Positions 1 to 6,131 of a DNA stretch of 6,131 nt are shown piece by piece. The translations under genes and the position numbers were made by a program. The stretch covers positions 1 to 6,131 of the forward strand of contig CAZAMT010000258.1 in the NCBI GenBank assembly GCA_964486145.1. Direction: 5' to 3'. The stretch is from CAZAMT01 sp964486145. Lineage in GTDB: Bacteria > Bacteroidota > Bacteroidia > Bacteroidales > JAAAOM01. A model generated the notes under the pieces. The model was not told the origin of the DNA. It was given only the letters and a program-made list of their open reading frames with translations, and did not search any database. The number at the start of each line of letters is the position of its first letter. The stretch's first letter is position 1.

Positions 1-133
1 TTTATGGAATTTGCTTTATGATAATACTAAAAAAGCATACTATCTGAAATGCCACTTCTTATTTTACTGCAGAAATCACTGATTTGTACATTCCTTAAAC
101 GAAATGATACAATAACCCGGCTGATTATCTTTC

Positions 134-141
134 TATTTTTG
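134..141 (+). promoter_or_regulatory. Possible -7 promoter element upstream of the URO-D gene
   Basis: TATTTTTG matches the Bacteroidota -7 consensus TAnnTTTG exactly and sits 12 bases before the ATG at 154. No TTTG lies 17-23 bases upstream as a -33 partner, and the implied leader would be very short. In such T-rich DNA a chance match is quite possible. The rest of positions 1-153 shows no gene or hairpin terminator that I can support. Confidence 0.2.
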
Positions 142-153
142 TTTTAAAAAAGA

Positions 154-1182
154 ATGACCCATAAAGAACGCTTTTTTGCAACAATTAATAGAGAATCGGT
201 TGACAAATCAGCTTCCTGGCTTGGATTACCGGCAACAAACGCACTGCCGGGATTATATAAATATTTTAAGGTAAATTCCCTTTTTGAATTAAAAAAGAAG
301 CTGGGAGATGATGTGTTTGCCATAGATGTACCATATGAATCACCTGACGGAAATCATATTGCATGTGCTTTTGACTTCAGAAAAATACATACGAAAGGAA
401 AATATGATGAACGAACACTCACCGCACCGGGATTTTTCGAAGATATTTCTGACCCGTCCCGGGTTGAGGAATTTAATTGGCCCAATCCGGAAAAGTATCT
501 TCTAATAGAAAAATGTAAAGCTCTCGTGAATCAGATACCGGATGAATACGCGAAAATGGGGGTCATGTGGTCGGCTAATTTCCAGGATACATGTGCGGCA
601 TTCGGCATGGAAACAGCGTTGATGAAGATGTTGCTTGAACCGGAAATGTTTACAGCCGTTTTAAAAAAGATAACAGCGTTTTATTTACAGGCGAATGAGA
701 TTTTCTATGAGGCTACAAGAAACAAATTGGATGCTGTTTTGCTTGGCAATGATTTTGGAAGTCAAACCGGATTGATGGTTGATCCCGAATTATTACGTCA
801 ACTGGTGTTCCCTTCAATTAAAACACTCATTCAACAAGCAAAAAGTTATAATCTAAAAGTAATATATCACTCCTGTGGCTCTATTTTTCCAATTATCCCA
901 TGTTTAATCGCACTTGGTGTGGATGTTATTCATCCGATACAGGCACTGGCCAAAGATATGGAACCCGTTAAATTAAAGGAAAACTTTGGGAATGAGGTAG
1001 CTTTTTGTGGAGGGGTGGATGCACAATATCTCCTGGTTAACGGCACGCCTGATAAAGTGGGGCAAAAAGTAGCAGAATTGAAAGAGATTTTTCCAACGGG
1101 CTTGATTATTTCACCAAGTCATGAGGCAATTTTACCGGATATTCCACCAGAGAATATCGGAAAAATATTTTATTCCATTTAG
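154..1182 (+). CDS. Uroporphyrinogen decarboxylase (URO-D) superfamily protein, methyltransferase-like
   Basis: This is a complete 342-residue protein of the URO-D superfamily, which includes HemE and the corrinoid-dependent methyltransferases MtaA and CmuA. Visible signatures are GNDFGSQTGLMVDPELL (198-214), in the position of the family's mid-barrel active-site strand, HSCGSI (239-244), FCGGVDAQ (284-291) and SPSHEAILPDIPPENI (320-335), the family's C-terminal end. The N-terminus lacks the PxWxMRQAGR-type motif of true HemE, so heme biosynthesis is unlikely. H239-x-C241 resembles the zinc-binding H-x-C of MtaA-like enzymes. Where those have a distal Cys, this protein has a His (H323), so metal binding is plausible but unproven. 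No corrinoid-binding protein lies nearby, so the methyl donor and acceptor are unknown. The ATG at 154 follows an A-rich leader without a Shine-Dalgarno sequence, as is usual in Bacteroidota. The 3' end overlaps the convergent AraC gene by 3 bases. Family assignment is firm; the reaction is unknown. Confidence 0.9.
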   Translation: MTHKERFFATINRESVDKSASWLGLPATNALPGLYKYFKVNSLFELKKKLGDDVFAIDVPYESPDGNHIACAFDFRKIHTKGKYDERTLTAPGFFEDISDPSRVEEFNWPNPEKYLLIEKCKALVNQIPDEYAKMGVMWSANFQDTCAAFGMETALMKMLLEPEMFTAVLKKITAFYLQANEIFYEATRNKLDAVLLGNDFGSQTGLMVDPELLRQLVFPSIKTLIQQAKSYNLKVIYHSCGSIFPIIPCLIALGVDVIHPIQALAKDMEPVKLKENFGNEVAFCGGVDAQYLLVNGTPDKVGQKVAELKEIFPTGLIISPSHEAILPDIPPENIGKIFYSI

Positions 1183-2015
1183 ACCTTGAGGTGAATATGC
1201 CGGAATTCACCAGGGGTGCAACGACATACTATTTTAAACTGCCTGTGAAAATAGGCCATGTTTTCATATCCACATGCATATCCTATTTGTTTTATCGAAA
1301 GCGAGCTGGTTATCAATAACAACTGGGCTTGTTCGATTCGCTTTTTATTCACATACTCTATGGGGCTGGATTTTATATATCTTACAAACAATTTTGAGAA
1401 ATAATCTGGTGAAAGACATAGTTGGTCTGCAAGCATTCCAACCGTAATTTTTTTGTCTAAATTTTTTTGAATAAAACGCAAAATATGCGTCAATTTCGTT
1501 GGCAATGTGTTTGAATTTTTATAAGAATCTACTGAAATAAACCGGGACAGGATTTGCAAAAGTATACCTTGAGTTTCCAAATAAAAAGCCGGGTTTTTAA
1601 ATTGGTTTATAATGTCTTCCTGTGCGTTATTATAAGTTTTAGGTTCATAATTTTTCAATGCTTTATTCGGATTAAGTTCAAGAAAACGAGTGGCAAGCCA
1701 TAAATCGTTTTTCGAAAACTCCACCTCTTTCATTTGACTGTCACTCGGGAACATTGTGAAGTCATTTGCATGTTCAATGGTAAAATGAATGTAGATATGC
1801 TCAAAAAAGGTTTTACACAAATAACTGTTGCACGTAAAAGCCGGAATAAGATACATGAAACCAGGTTTAAGATCCTGCCATGAATTAATATTGAAAACAG
1901 AAGCTTCCCCGTCAGTGATAAAGTAAATTCGATAAAAGGGACTAATGATATTCGGATAATTCCAGTTCTCTGAAACAGAACATCTTTCAGTATGGAGCAA
2001 CCGTACTTGCAGCAT
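1179..2015 (-). CDS. AraC-family transcriptional regulator
   Basis: This 278-residue protein has the classic AraC layout. Residues about 20-85 resemble the AraC cupin-like ligand-binding arm, with alternating strands around YRIYFITDGEASVF, LKPGFMYLIPAF and EHIYIHFTIE. A helical stretch follows at about 100-165. Residues about 173-273 are the double helix-turn-helix domain: ITVGMLADQLCLSPDYFSKLF (190-210) is the first HTH, and the second carries IKQIGYACGYENMAYFHRQFK (241-261) followed by the family-typical TPGEFR (267-272). It is expected to be a cytoplasmic, ligand-responsive DNA-binding protein, usually an activator in this family. It is divergent from the GH29 fucosidase and shares about 200 bp of intergenic DNA with it, so the fucosidase is the most likely target and a sugar such as L-fucose a plausible effector; both are inference. 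The URO-D gene converges on it with interlocking stop codons. The ATG at 2015 is preceded by an A-rich leader with no Shine-Dalgarno sequence. Confidence 0.9.
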   Translation of the reverse strand: MLQVRLLHTERCSVSENWNYPNIISPFYRIYFITDGEASVFNINSWQDLKPGFMYLIPAFTCNSYLCKTFFEHIYIHFTIEHANDFTMFPSDSQMKEVEFSKNDLWLATRFLELNPNKALKNYEPKTYNNAQEDIINQFKNPAFYLETQGILLQILSRFISVDSYKNSNTLPTKLTHILRFIQKNLDKKITVGMLADQLCLSPDYFSKLFVRYIKSSPIEYVNKKRIEQAQLLLITSSLSIKQIGYACGYENMAYFHRQFKIVCRCTPGEFRHIHLKV

Positions 2016-2027
2016 TTTGTTTTTGCA

Positions 2028-2059
2028 TAAATTTAAGAGAAAACCAGGGAGAATACAAA
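2028..2059 (-). promoter_or_regulatory. Candidate promoter for the AraC-family gene
   Basis: Read on the minus strand, TTTG (2059-2056) is followed after 20 bases by TAAATTTA (2035-2028). This fits the Bacteroidota pattern TTTG-N(about 19-21)-TAnnTTTG except for the last base. Transcription would start around 2021-2024, leaving a leader of fewer than 10 bases before the ATG at 2015, which is unusually short. The -7 half is also a perfect palindrome, so it reads the same on both strands. Confidence 0.3.
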
Positions 2060-2132
2060 TGAGTTAGATGTATGTTTTATTTCATGCAACCAACCAAAAA
2101 TAATGATTTATAATTCGATGAAAGACGGATAT

Positions 2133-2146
2133 GTATAATAATATAC
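2133..2146. promoter_or_regulatory. Inverted repeat in the AraC/fucosidase intergenic region
   Basis: GTATA-ATAA-TATAC is a perfect inverted repeat with 5-base arms and a 4-base spacer. It lies about 120 bases from the AraC start and 70 bases from the fucosidase start. It is flanked at a wider spacing by GGATA (2127-2131) and TATCC (2157-2161), which are also complementary. Its location between divergent genes makes an operator possible. However, AraC-family proteins more often bind direct repeats, and the arms are short and AT-rich, so this is only a candidate. Confidence 0.2.
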
Positions 2147-2180
2147 CTGAATTGGTTATCCCTGTCAATGGAACAAAAGT

Positions 2181-2188
2181 TAACTTTG
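2181..2188 (+). promoter_or_regulatory. Candidate -7 promoter element of the fucosidase gene
   Basis: TAACTTTG matches the Bacteroidota -7 consensus TAnnTTTG exactly and lies 27 bases before the ATG at 2216, giving a plausible leader of about 20 bases. The nearest TTG-like upstream element, TTGG at 2152-2155, is 25 bases away, longer than the usual spacing. A weak -33 would be consistent with a promoter needing an activator such as the divergent AraC protein; that is inference. The element overlaps a small inverted repeat, TAAC-TTT-GTTA (2181-2191). Confidence 0.4.
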
Positions 2189-2215
2189 TTATAAATTTCG
2201 ATAAAAAAAGTGATT

Positions 2216-4027
2216 ATGCTGAAAAACAATTTCTACTCCCTCTCCAGGTTGGTGGTATTTATGACTTGTTTATCAGGTCAAACACTCCATGGTCAATCTC
2301 CTAAACAAATTGAATCTTTCACCAAAAACAGGGACGAGCGTGTTTCATGGTGGCGTGAGGCACGTTATGGCATGTTTATCCATTGGGGTGTTTACGCAGA
2401 ATTAGCCGGTGAGTGGAAAGGAAAAAGAATCAATGGCCCCGGTGAATGGATTATGTACAATGCTAAAATTCCGGTTAATGAATATGAAAAAATGGCTGCT
2501 GATTTTAATCCTGTGAAATTCAATGCTGAAGAATGGGTAAAGATTGCAAAAGAGGCCGGAATGAAATACATCATCATCACAGCCAAGCATTGCGACGGCT
2601 TTGCCATGTTTGATTCTGAGGTGAATAACTACAACATCGTTGATTTTACTCCTTTCATTCGCGATCCCCTGGAAGAGCTGCGCGAAGCATGCAATAACCA
2701 TGGTTTAAAGCTTGGATTCTATTATTCTCATAACTGGGATTGGCATGAACCAAACGCAAAAGGTCTGGATAACACCTGGGACTTTCCGGAAACTGAAGAA
2801 AAAACCCCTGAAACCTATTACGAGAATAAAAGTATTCCTCAGATAAAGGAACTGGTTAAAGATTATTCACCCGATGTTATGTGGTTTGATGTACCCACAG
2901 ATATCACATTCAGTCAAAGCTTCGAAATATTAAAAACCATTCGTGAAATAAGTCCGGATTGTATTATAAACGATCGCATCAGCAGTGAGCACCAGGAGAA
3001 AAAGCTGGTAATGGGCGATTTTTATACACCCGAGCAGTACCTGCCGGAAAATCTCAATATAAATTTTGAAACCTGTATGACATTAAATGATACCTGGGGT
3101 TACAAATATTACGACCATAACTGGAAAGATGTAAAAACCATCATTAAAAATCTGGTAACGAATGCATCCATGGGGGGCAACTATCTTTTAAATGTGGGAC
3201 CGGATCACCTGGGAAGAATTCCCCCCCAGTCGGTTCAGCTACTGAAAGAAGTCGGCAACTGGCTTGAAAGAAACGGAGAAAGTATTTATAGGACTGATAA
3301 AAGTCCGTTGGAACATGTTTTTTACAACAACGGCGCATGTACATTTCGTCCGGGTAAACTTTACATTCACTTGTTTGACTGGCCCCAATCAAATGAATTT
3401 GCACTACCGGAAGTAGATGCAGATGTGGAACGTATCTATTTTCTTGCCGATAAAACAGCAACAAAACTCAATTATACATTAACTGCTGATAAAGACATCA
3501 TCATTGATTTACCTCCGGGAGACATTTCTGCGGAATTGTTGGCGCAACCTGTACACACGCTGGTAGTTGATTATACTGGAGAACTTGAAGCACAGCAACT
3601 CCCCCCCATCATTGACCCCTTTCATACAGCCACCTTTTTACCTGCCGATGCGAAATTCCTTGGTAATATATCTTACGAATTTAATAAGCGTTGGGGCGAA
3701 CACCGGGGCAACGAACTTAAAACATGGAATGAAGGAGGTACCATGCAATGGAATTACCGGACCATACGCGAAGGCACATATGATATCGAACTTGTTTATG
3801 GTGCAACGGAATTAGGAGATGATAATGATATCCATGTAAAAATTGGAGATCAGGATATCAAACATAAGATTAAAGATCCTGAAGGTTGGTACAACTATAA
3901 AACCGTAAAAGTGGGAGAGGTATCACTTCCCAAAGACGCACACGGAAATGTTACAATTTATGCTGGTTACAGCAATACGCATGTCATTGCAAATTTCAAA
4001 CAGCTTCGGTTGGTACCAAAGCCTTGA
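2216..4027 (+). CDS. Secreted GH29 alpha-L-fucosidase with extra C-terminal beta-rich domain
   Basis: This predicted retaining exo-alpha-L-fucosidase would remove terminal L-fucose from glycans. I start at ATG 2216 (603 residues) because an A-rich leader precedes it; an in-frame GTG at 2210 would add two residues. Residues 1 to about 26 form a signal peptide (hydrophobic LVVFMTCLSG, likely cut near LHG/QS) with no good lipobox, so a periplasmic or exported location is expected. GH29 motifs, numbered from this ATG, are YGMFIHWG (H56), GEW (E77, W78), KHCDGF (124-129), GFYYSHNWDW, PDVMWFD with the likely nucleophile D225, NDR (R254), FETCMT with E285 as a candidate acid/base, WGY (294-296) and GGNYLLNVGP (320-329). 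By alignment to the Thermotoga maritima enzyme, C126 replaces the second fucose-binding His. Residues about 365-455 match the usual C-terminal sandwich. Residues about 475-603 form a further beta-rich segment, perhaps carbohydrate-binding, which I cannot name. There is no T9SS sorting domain. The gene is divergent from the AraC regulator. Confidence 0.95.
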   Translation: MLKNNFYSLSRLVVFMTCLSGQTLHGQSPKQIESFTKNRDERVSWWREARYGMFIHWGVYAELAGEWKGKRINGPGEWIMYNAKIPVNEYEKMAADFNPVKFNAEEWVKIAKEAGMKYIIITAKHCDGFAMFDSEVNNYNIVDFTPFIRDPLEELREACNNHGLKLGFYYSHNWDWHEPNAKGLDNTWDFPETEEKTPETYYENKSIPQIKELVKDYSPDVMWFDVPTDITFSQSFEILKTIREISPDCIINDRISSEHQEKKLVMGDFYTPEQYLPENLNINFETCMTLNDTWGYKYYDHNWKDVKTIIKNLVTNASMGGNYLLNVGPDHLGRIPPQSVQLLKEVGNWLERNGESIYRTDKSPLEHVFYNNGACTFRPGKLYIHLFDWPQSNEFALPEVDADVERIYFLADKTATKLNYTLTADKDIIIDLPPGDISAELLAQPVHTLVVDYTGELEAQQLPPIIDPFHTATFLPADAKFLGNISYEFNKRWGEHRGNELKTWNEGGTMQWNYRTIREGTYDIELVYGATELGDDNDIHVKIGDQDIKHKIKDPEGWYNYKTVKVGEVSLPKDAHGNVTIYAGYSNTHVIANFKQLRLVPKP

Positions 4028-4039
4028 ATTAGGGAATAT

Positions 4040-6031
4040 TTATCGGTAGACAATTTTGATTTTTCCGGATGCCTGACCCAATGGATTGGCATTTCCGATG
4101 TTTATGCGGTATATATAAACTCCAGCAGGTAAATCAAGGCCGGATATGTTATACGATTTGTTGAATTGATTAACAGAGCAATACATGGTTTCAAGGACGG
4201 TTACTTTTTGTCCTTTAAGATTATAAAGGGCAATGTTAATTTCTTCGGGTTGGTCCAGTTTAAATGACACGCTAATCCAATCGGATGCAGGATTCGGATG
4301 CACCTGCAAGTCAATTTTATCAGTAAGTTTTTCTATGGATGTTGTTGATGTCGTATCCTTTTCAAACTGGTTATCGCTACCTGCAACGAGTGATAATGGT
4401 ACCGCAACCAGGTGAATACCTCCGGGTTCACCAAGGTTACCCGTGTACTGTTTATCGGAAACTCCATTCCAGTGCTCGTGCACACCAAGACTTTGAATAG
4501 GTGTTCCGTCATTTTCAGGATCATAGCTTATACCTGAAGGCCAGTTAGCCGGATCGGCTGCCTGATGGATATAATCCTGGGTTGCCTCATACAGCGGAAA
4601 ATCACCTTTTCTGAGATCCCCATGAGCCCGGTATTCTTCGAAAAGAAAGTCAAATCCAACGGATTCGATAGCCACAGGGTCTTGTGATAATAACAACGAC
4701 GACATCCAATCATCATTGAATGGTTCCATCTGCCACGGATACACAACACCGTTCCAGTTATGTCCCGTCCAGATGGCATCAACTATATAAAGTACTGTAT
4801 TGCCACCCATGTATTGATTTCCCATGTAATCAACCAGGTGACGGTAATTACCCATGTTATAGTATCCGGTGTTGGCAGGATAACAATAGTGCAAATCTTT
4901 GCCCATTTGCTGATTTTTCGCTGTTTGGCCGGTACCTAAAACCGAACCCTGATGATTTTTTGCGCCAATGGTAATTCCGGCCACATCATGTGATTTGAGG
5001 CATGGCATGTTGATGAAATATGCGGCTTCTTTATAAGCCTCAGGAATGGGTGATGAAAACCTGCCATCGCTGGTATAGTATTCATCAGTTTTGGTAACCT
5101 CGGTAAGTATTCTGCCATTTTCACCTGTATTGTCAATGTATTTTACATCCGGATAAACAATATGGCATTTTTCCCAATAAATATCCCGGAAAGTGCGGAA
5201 TGGATCGCCAAGGGTTATATTTTCCTGTGCAATACCTGCTTCATCAATAAGTTGCTTTAACAAGGCAAGCACCAGTTGTGGCGTAGCATCCATTTTGTCG
5301 TTGCTGGTAAACCCCAGATAAGAGGAATTGGCAAGATTTATTTTAATACAGACCTTTTCTCCTGCCTGGTAACCATGATTACCCCTCCCCTTCTTTCTAT
5401 TGTGATAAGTAAACAATGCATTCCAGGCATTCTGCACGGTATTTTCACCTGCGATTTTCATTACTCCGTCAGTAAGCATTTTTTCTATCGTTTCCTGGTT
5501 GGAGTTTACATCTTCAAACCAGTAATCACCTTCTGTATTTGTACAATTTTCATTGGTGGCTTCCGGATCATGTACCCATACAACACGTCCGTTATATAGG
5601 CCATAACCTTCACCCATTGGTACATTTCTTGCATCAGGTAATTCAATTACCCGCGGTACATCATTGGTGGGGTCAGCAAGGCTTTCGATTACATTTGCCG
5701 CCAGTAATACAACTCCACCGATAATGCCAAGAAAAAACAAACCAATGGAAATTGTATACCGGCTATTTGTCCATGCAAGTCTGGCTTTTCTGAAAGAAAA
5801 AACAGTAATGATAAAACCTGACACCCATATTAAAAATGCCGACATGATGGGTGCCGTTGCCTGCATGCAGGGGTAATAGATGCGGCTGGGTTTCTGCAGT
5901 ACCCTCCACAAAAACCAACACGTTGAAACAATACCTGTTAAAATAAAACTTATCCTGAACCATTGCATTTTTCCTCTTCGAAAAAAATCATGGATATAGG
6001 CTTTTTCCATACATTGATAATTATCTTTCAT
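4040..6031 (-). CDS. DUF362 protein with three N-terminal membrane helices and a T9SS sorting domain
   Basis: This 663-residue protein is of unknown function. Three hydrophobic helices lie at about 25-45, 60-80 and 94-114. Basic residues sit before the first (FFRRGK) and between the second and third (FRKAR), so the positive-inside rule places everything after about 115 in the periplasm. Residues about 145-470 carry DUF362 signatures: VCIKINLAN (227-235), ITLGDP (272-277), FINMPCLKSHDVAGITIGAKN (339-359), LYIVDAIWTG (414-423) and LLLSQDPVAIESVGFDFL (446-463). The CxxC iron-sulfur motifs found in some DUF362 proteins are absent. A Thr/Ser-rich linker (558-565) leads to a T9SS type A sorting domain (about 573-663) with VHPNPASDWISVSF, LYNLKGQKV, LPAGVYIYRI and a basic end. 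The gene ends 12 bases from the fucosidase stop, convergently. The start at 6031 has no Shine-Dalgarno sequence; in-frame ATGs at 6010 and 5968 are alternatives, the last placing Met right before the first helix. Confidence 0.9.
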   Translation of the reverse strand: MKDNYQCMEKAYIHDFFRRGKMQWFRISFILTGIVSTCWFLWRVLQKPSRIYYPCMQATAPIMSAFLIWVSGFIITVFSFRKARLAWTNSRYTISIGLFFLGIIGGVVLLAANVIESLADPTNDVPRVIELPDARNVPMGEGYGLYNGRVVWVHDPEATNENCTNTEGDYWFEDVNSNQETIEKMLTDGVMKIAGENTVQNAWNALFTYHNRKKGRGNHGYQAGEKVCIKINLANSSYLGFTSNDKMDATPQLVLALLKQLIDEAGIAQENITLGDPFRTFRDIYWEKCHIVYPDVKYIDNTGENGRILTEVTKTDEYYTSDGRFSSPIPEAYKEAAYFINMPCLKSHDVAGITIGAKNHQGSVLGTGQTAKNQQMGKDLHYCYPANTGYYNMGNYRHLVDYMGNQYMGGNTVLYIVDAIWTGHNWNGVVYPWQMEPFNDDWMSSLLLSQDPVAIESVGFDFLFEEYRAHGDLRKGDFPLYEATQDYIHQAADPANWPSGISYDPENDGTPIQSLGVHEHWNGVSDKQYTGNLGEPGGIHLVAVPLSLVAGSDNQFEKDTTSTTSIEKLTDKIDLQVHPNPASDWISVSFKLDQPEEINIALYNLKGQKVTVLETMYCSVNQFNKSYNISGLDLPAGVYIYRINIGNANPLGQASGKIKIVYR

Positions 6032-6046
6032 GTGTTTATAATAATT

Positions 6047-6095
6047 AAGTTACCAAGTTATTAAGTTAATTAAGTTATTAAGTTATTGAGTTTAT
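6047..6095. repeat. 8-bp-period tandem repeat (AAGTTATT / AATAACTT)
   Basis: About six head-to-tail copies are visible on the plus strand: AAGTTACC, AAGTTATT, AAGTTAATT (one base longer), AAGTTATT, AAGTTATT and a degenerate GAGTTTAT. On the minus strand the unit is AATAACTT. The array lies 16 to 64 bases upstream of the ATG at 6031, across the expected promoter of the DUF362 gene. Each unit contains TAACTT, the first six positions of the TAnnTTTG -7 element. Such arrays can change copy number by replication slippage. Whether this one affects expression is not shown by the sequence. Confidence 0.75.
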
Positions 6096-6131
6096 CCGGT
6101 AGTTCGTCGTAGAAGAACCTTTAATAATCAT

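Noticed and set aside
2..82. A plus-strand frame open from the left edge, ending at TGA 80-82 (26 codons, ending CRNH), as the tail of an upstream gene.
   Set aside because: It is short, has no recognisable motif, and random open frames of this length are common. It cannot be supported without sequence to the left.
154..1182. Annotation of the URO-D-family gene as hemE (heme biosynthesis).
   Set aside because: The N-terminal HemE arginine-rich motif is absent and the H-x-C motif points to the methyltransferase-like branch.
2210..2215. GTG at 2210 as the fucosidase start.
   Set aside because: An ATG lies two codons downstream with a better A-rich leader, and the signal peptide is intact from it. 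The difference is only two residues, so it cannot be excluded.
2216..2290. Lipoprotein signal (Cys in VVFMTC) on the fucosidase.
   Set aside because: The residues before Cys (F-M-T) do not fit a lipobox, which needs a small residue at -1 and usually Leu at -3.
4003..4022. Hairpin at the end of the fucosidase gene (8-bp stem with one mismatch, centred on the TTGGTA loop) as a terminator for the convergent pair.
   Set aside because: It lies within the last codons and is not followed by a T-run on either strand, so it does not look like an intrinsic terminator.
154..6031. The whole window as one polysaccharide utilization locus or a single new multi-gene system.
   Set aside because: The genes alternate strands, there is no SusC/SusD, sulfatase or sugar transporter, and only the AraC-fucosidase pair has an arrangement that suggests a functional link.

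Overview
The window looks like a piece of a Bacteroidota chromosome, probably from a marine or anaerobic Bacteroidales/Marinilabiliales-type organism. The order-level guess is inference. The phylum call rests on three things seen in the sequence: a type IX secretion (T9SS) C-terminal sorting domain on one protein, start codons preceded by A-rich leaders with no Shine-Dalgarno sequence, and several matches to the Bacteroidota -7 element (TAnnTTTG). Base composition is AT-rich.

There are four full-length genes on alternating strands, so no two adjacent genes in the window form an operon. (1) 154-1182 (+) is a uroporphyrinogen-decarboxylase-superfamily protein of the methyltransferase-like type, not heme-pathway HemE. 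(2) 1179-2015 (-) is an AraC-family regulator whose stop codon interlocks with that of gene 1. (3) 2216-4027 (+) is a secreted GH29 alpha-L-fucosidase with an extra C-terminal beta-rich domain. It is transcribed divergently from the AraC gene across a roughly 200-bp shared control region. (4) 4040-6031 (-) is a DUF362 protein with three N-terminal membrane helices and a T9SS sorting domain, converging on the fucosidase with only 12 bases between the stops. An 8-bp-period tandem repeat (6047-6095) lies just upstream of gene 4, over its likely promoter region.

The only functional link that gene order supports is the divergent AraC/fucosidase pair, which suggests a local fucose- or fucoside-responsive switch. 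There is no SusC/SusD pair, sulfatase or second glycoside hydrolase in the window, so it is not a recognisable polysaccharide utilization locus as seen here. I found no CRISPR array, RNA gene, transposase or convincing new multi-gene system. The best leads are the membrane-plus-T9SS architecture of the DUF362 protein, the His-to-Cys change in the fucose-binding motif of the fucosidase, and the promoter-proximal tandem repeat.
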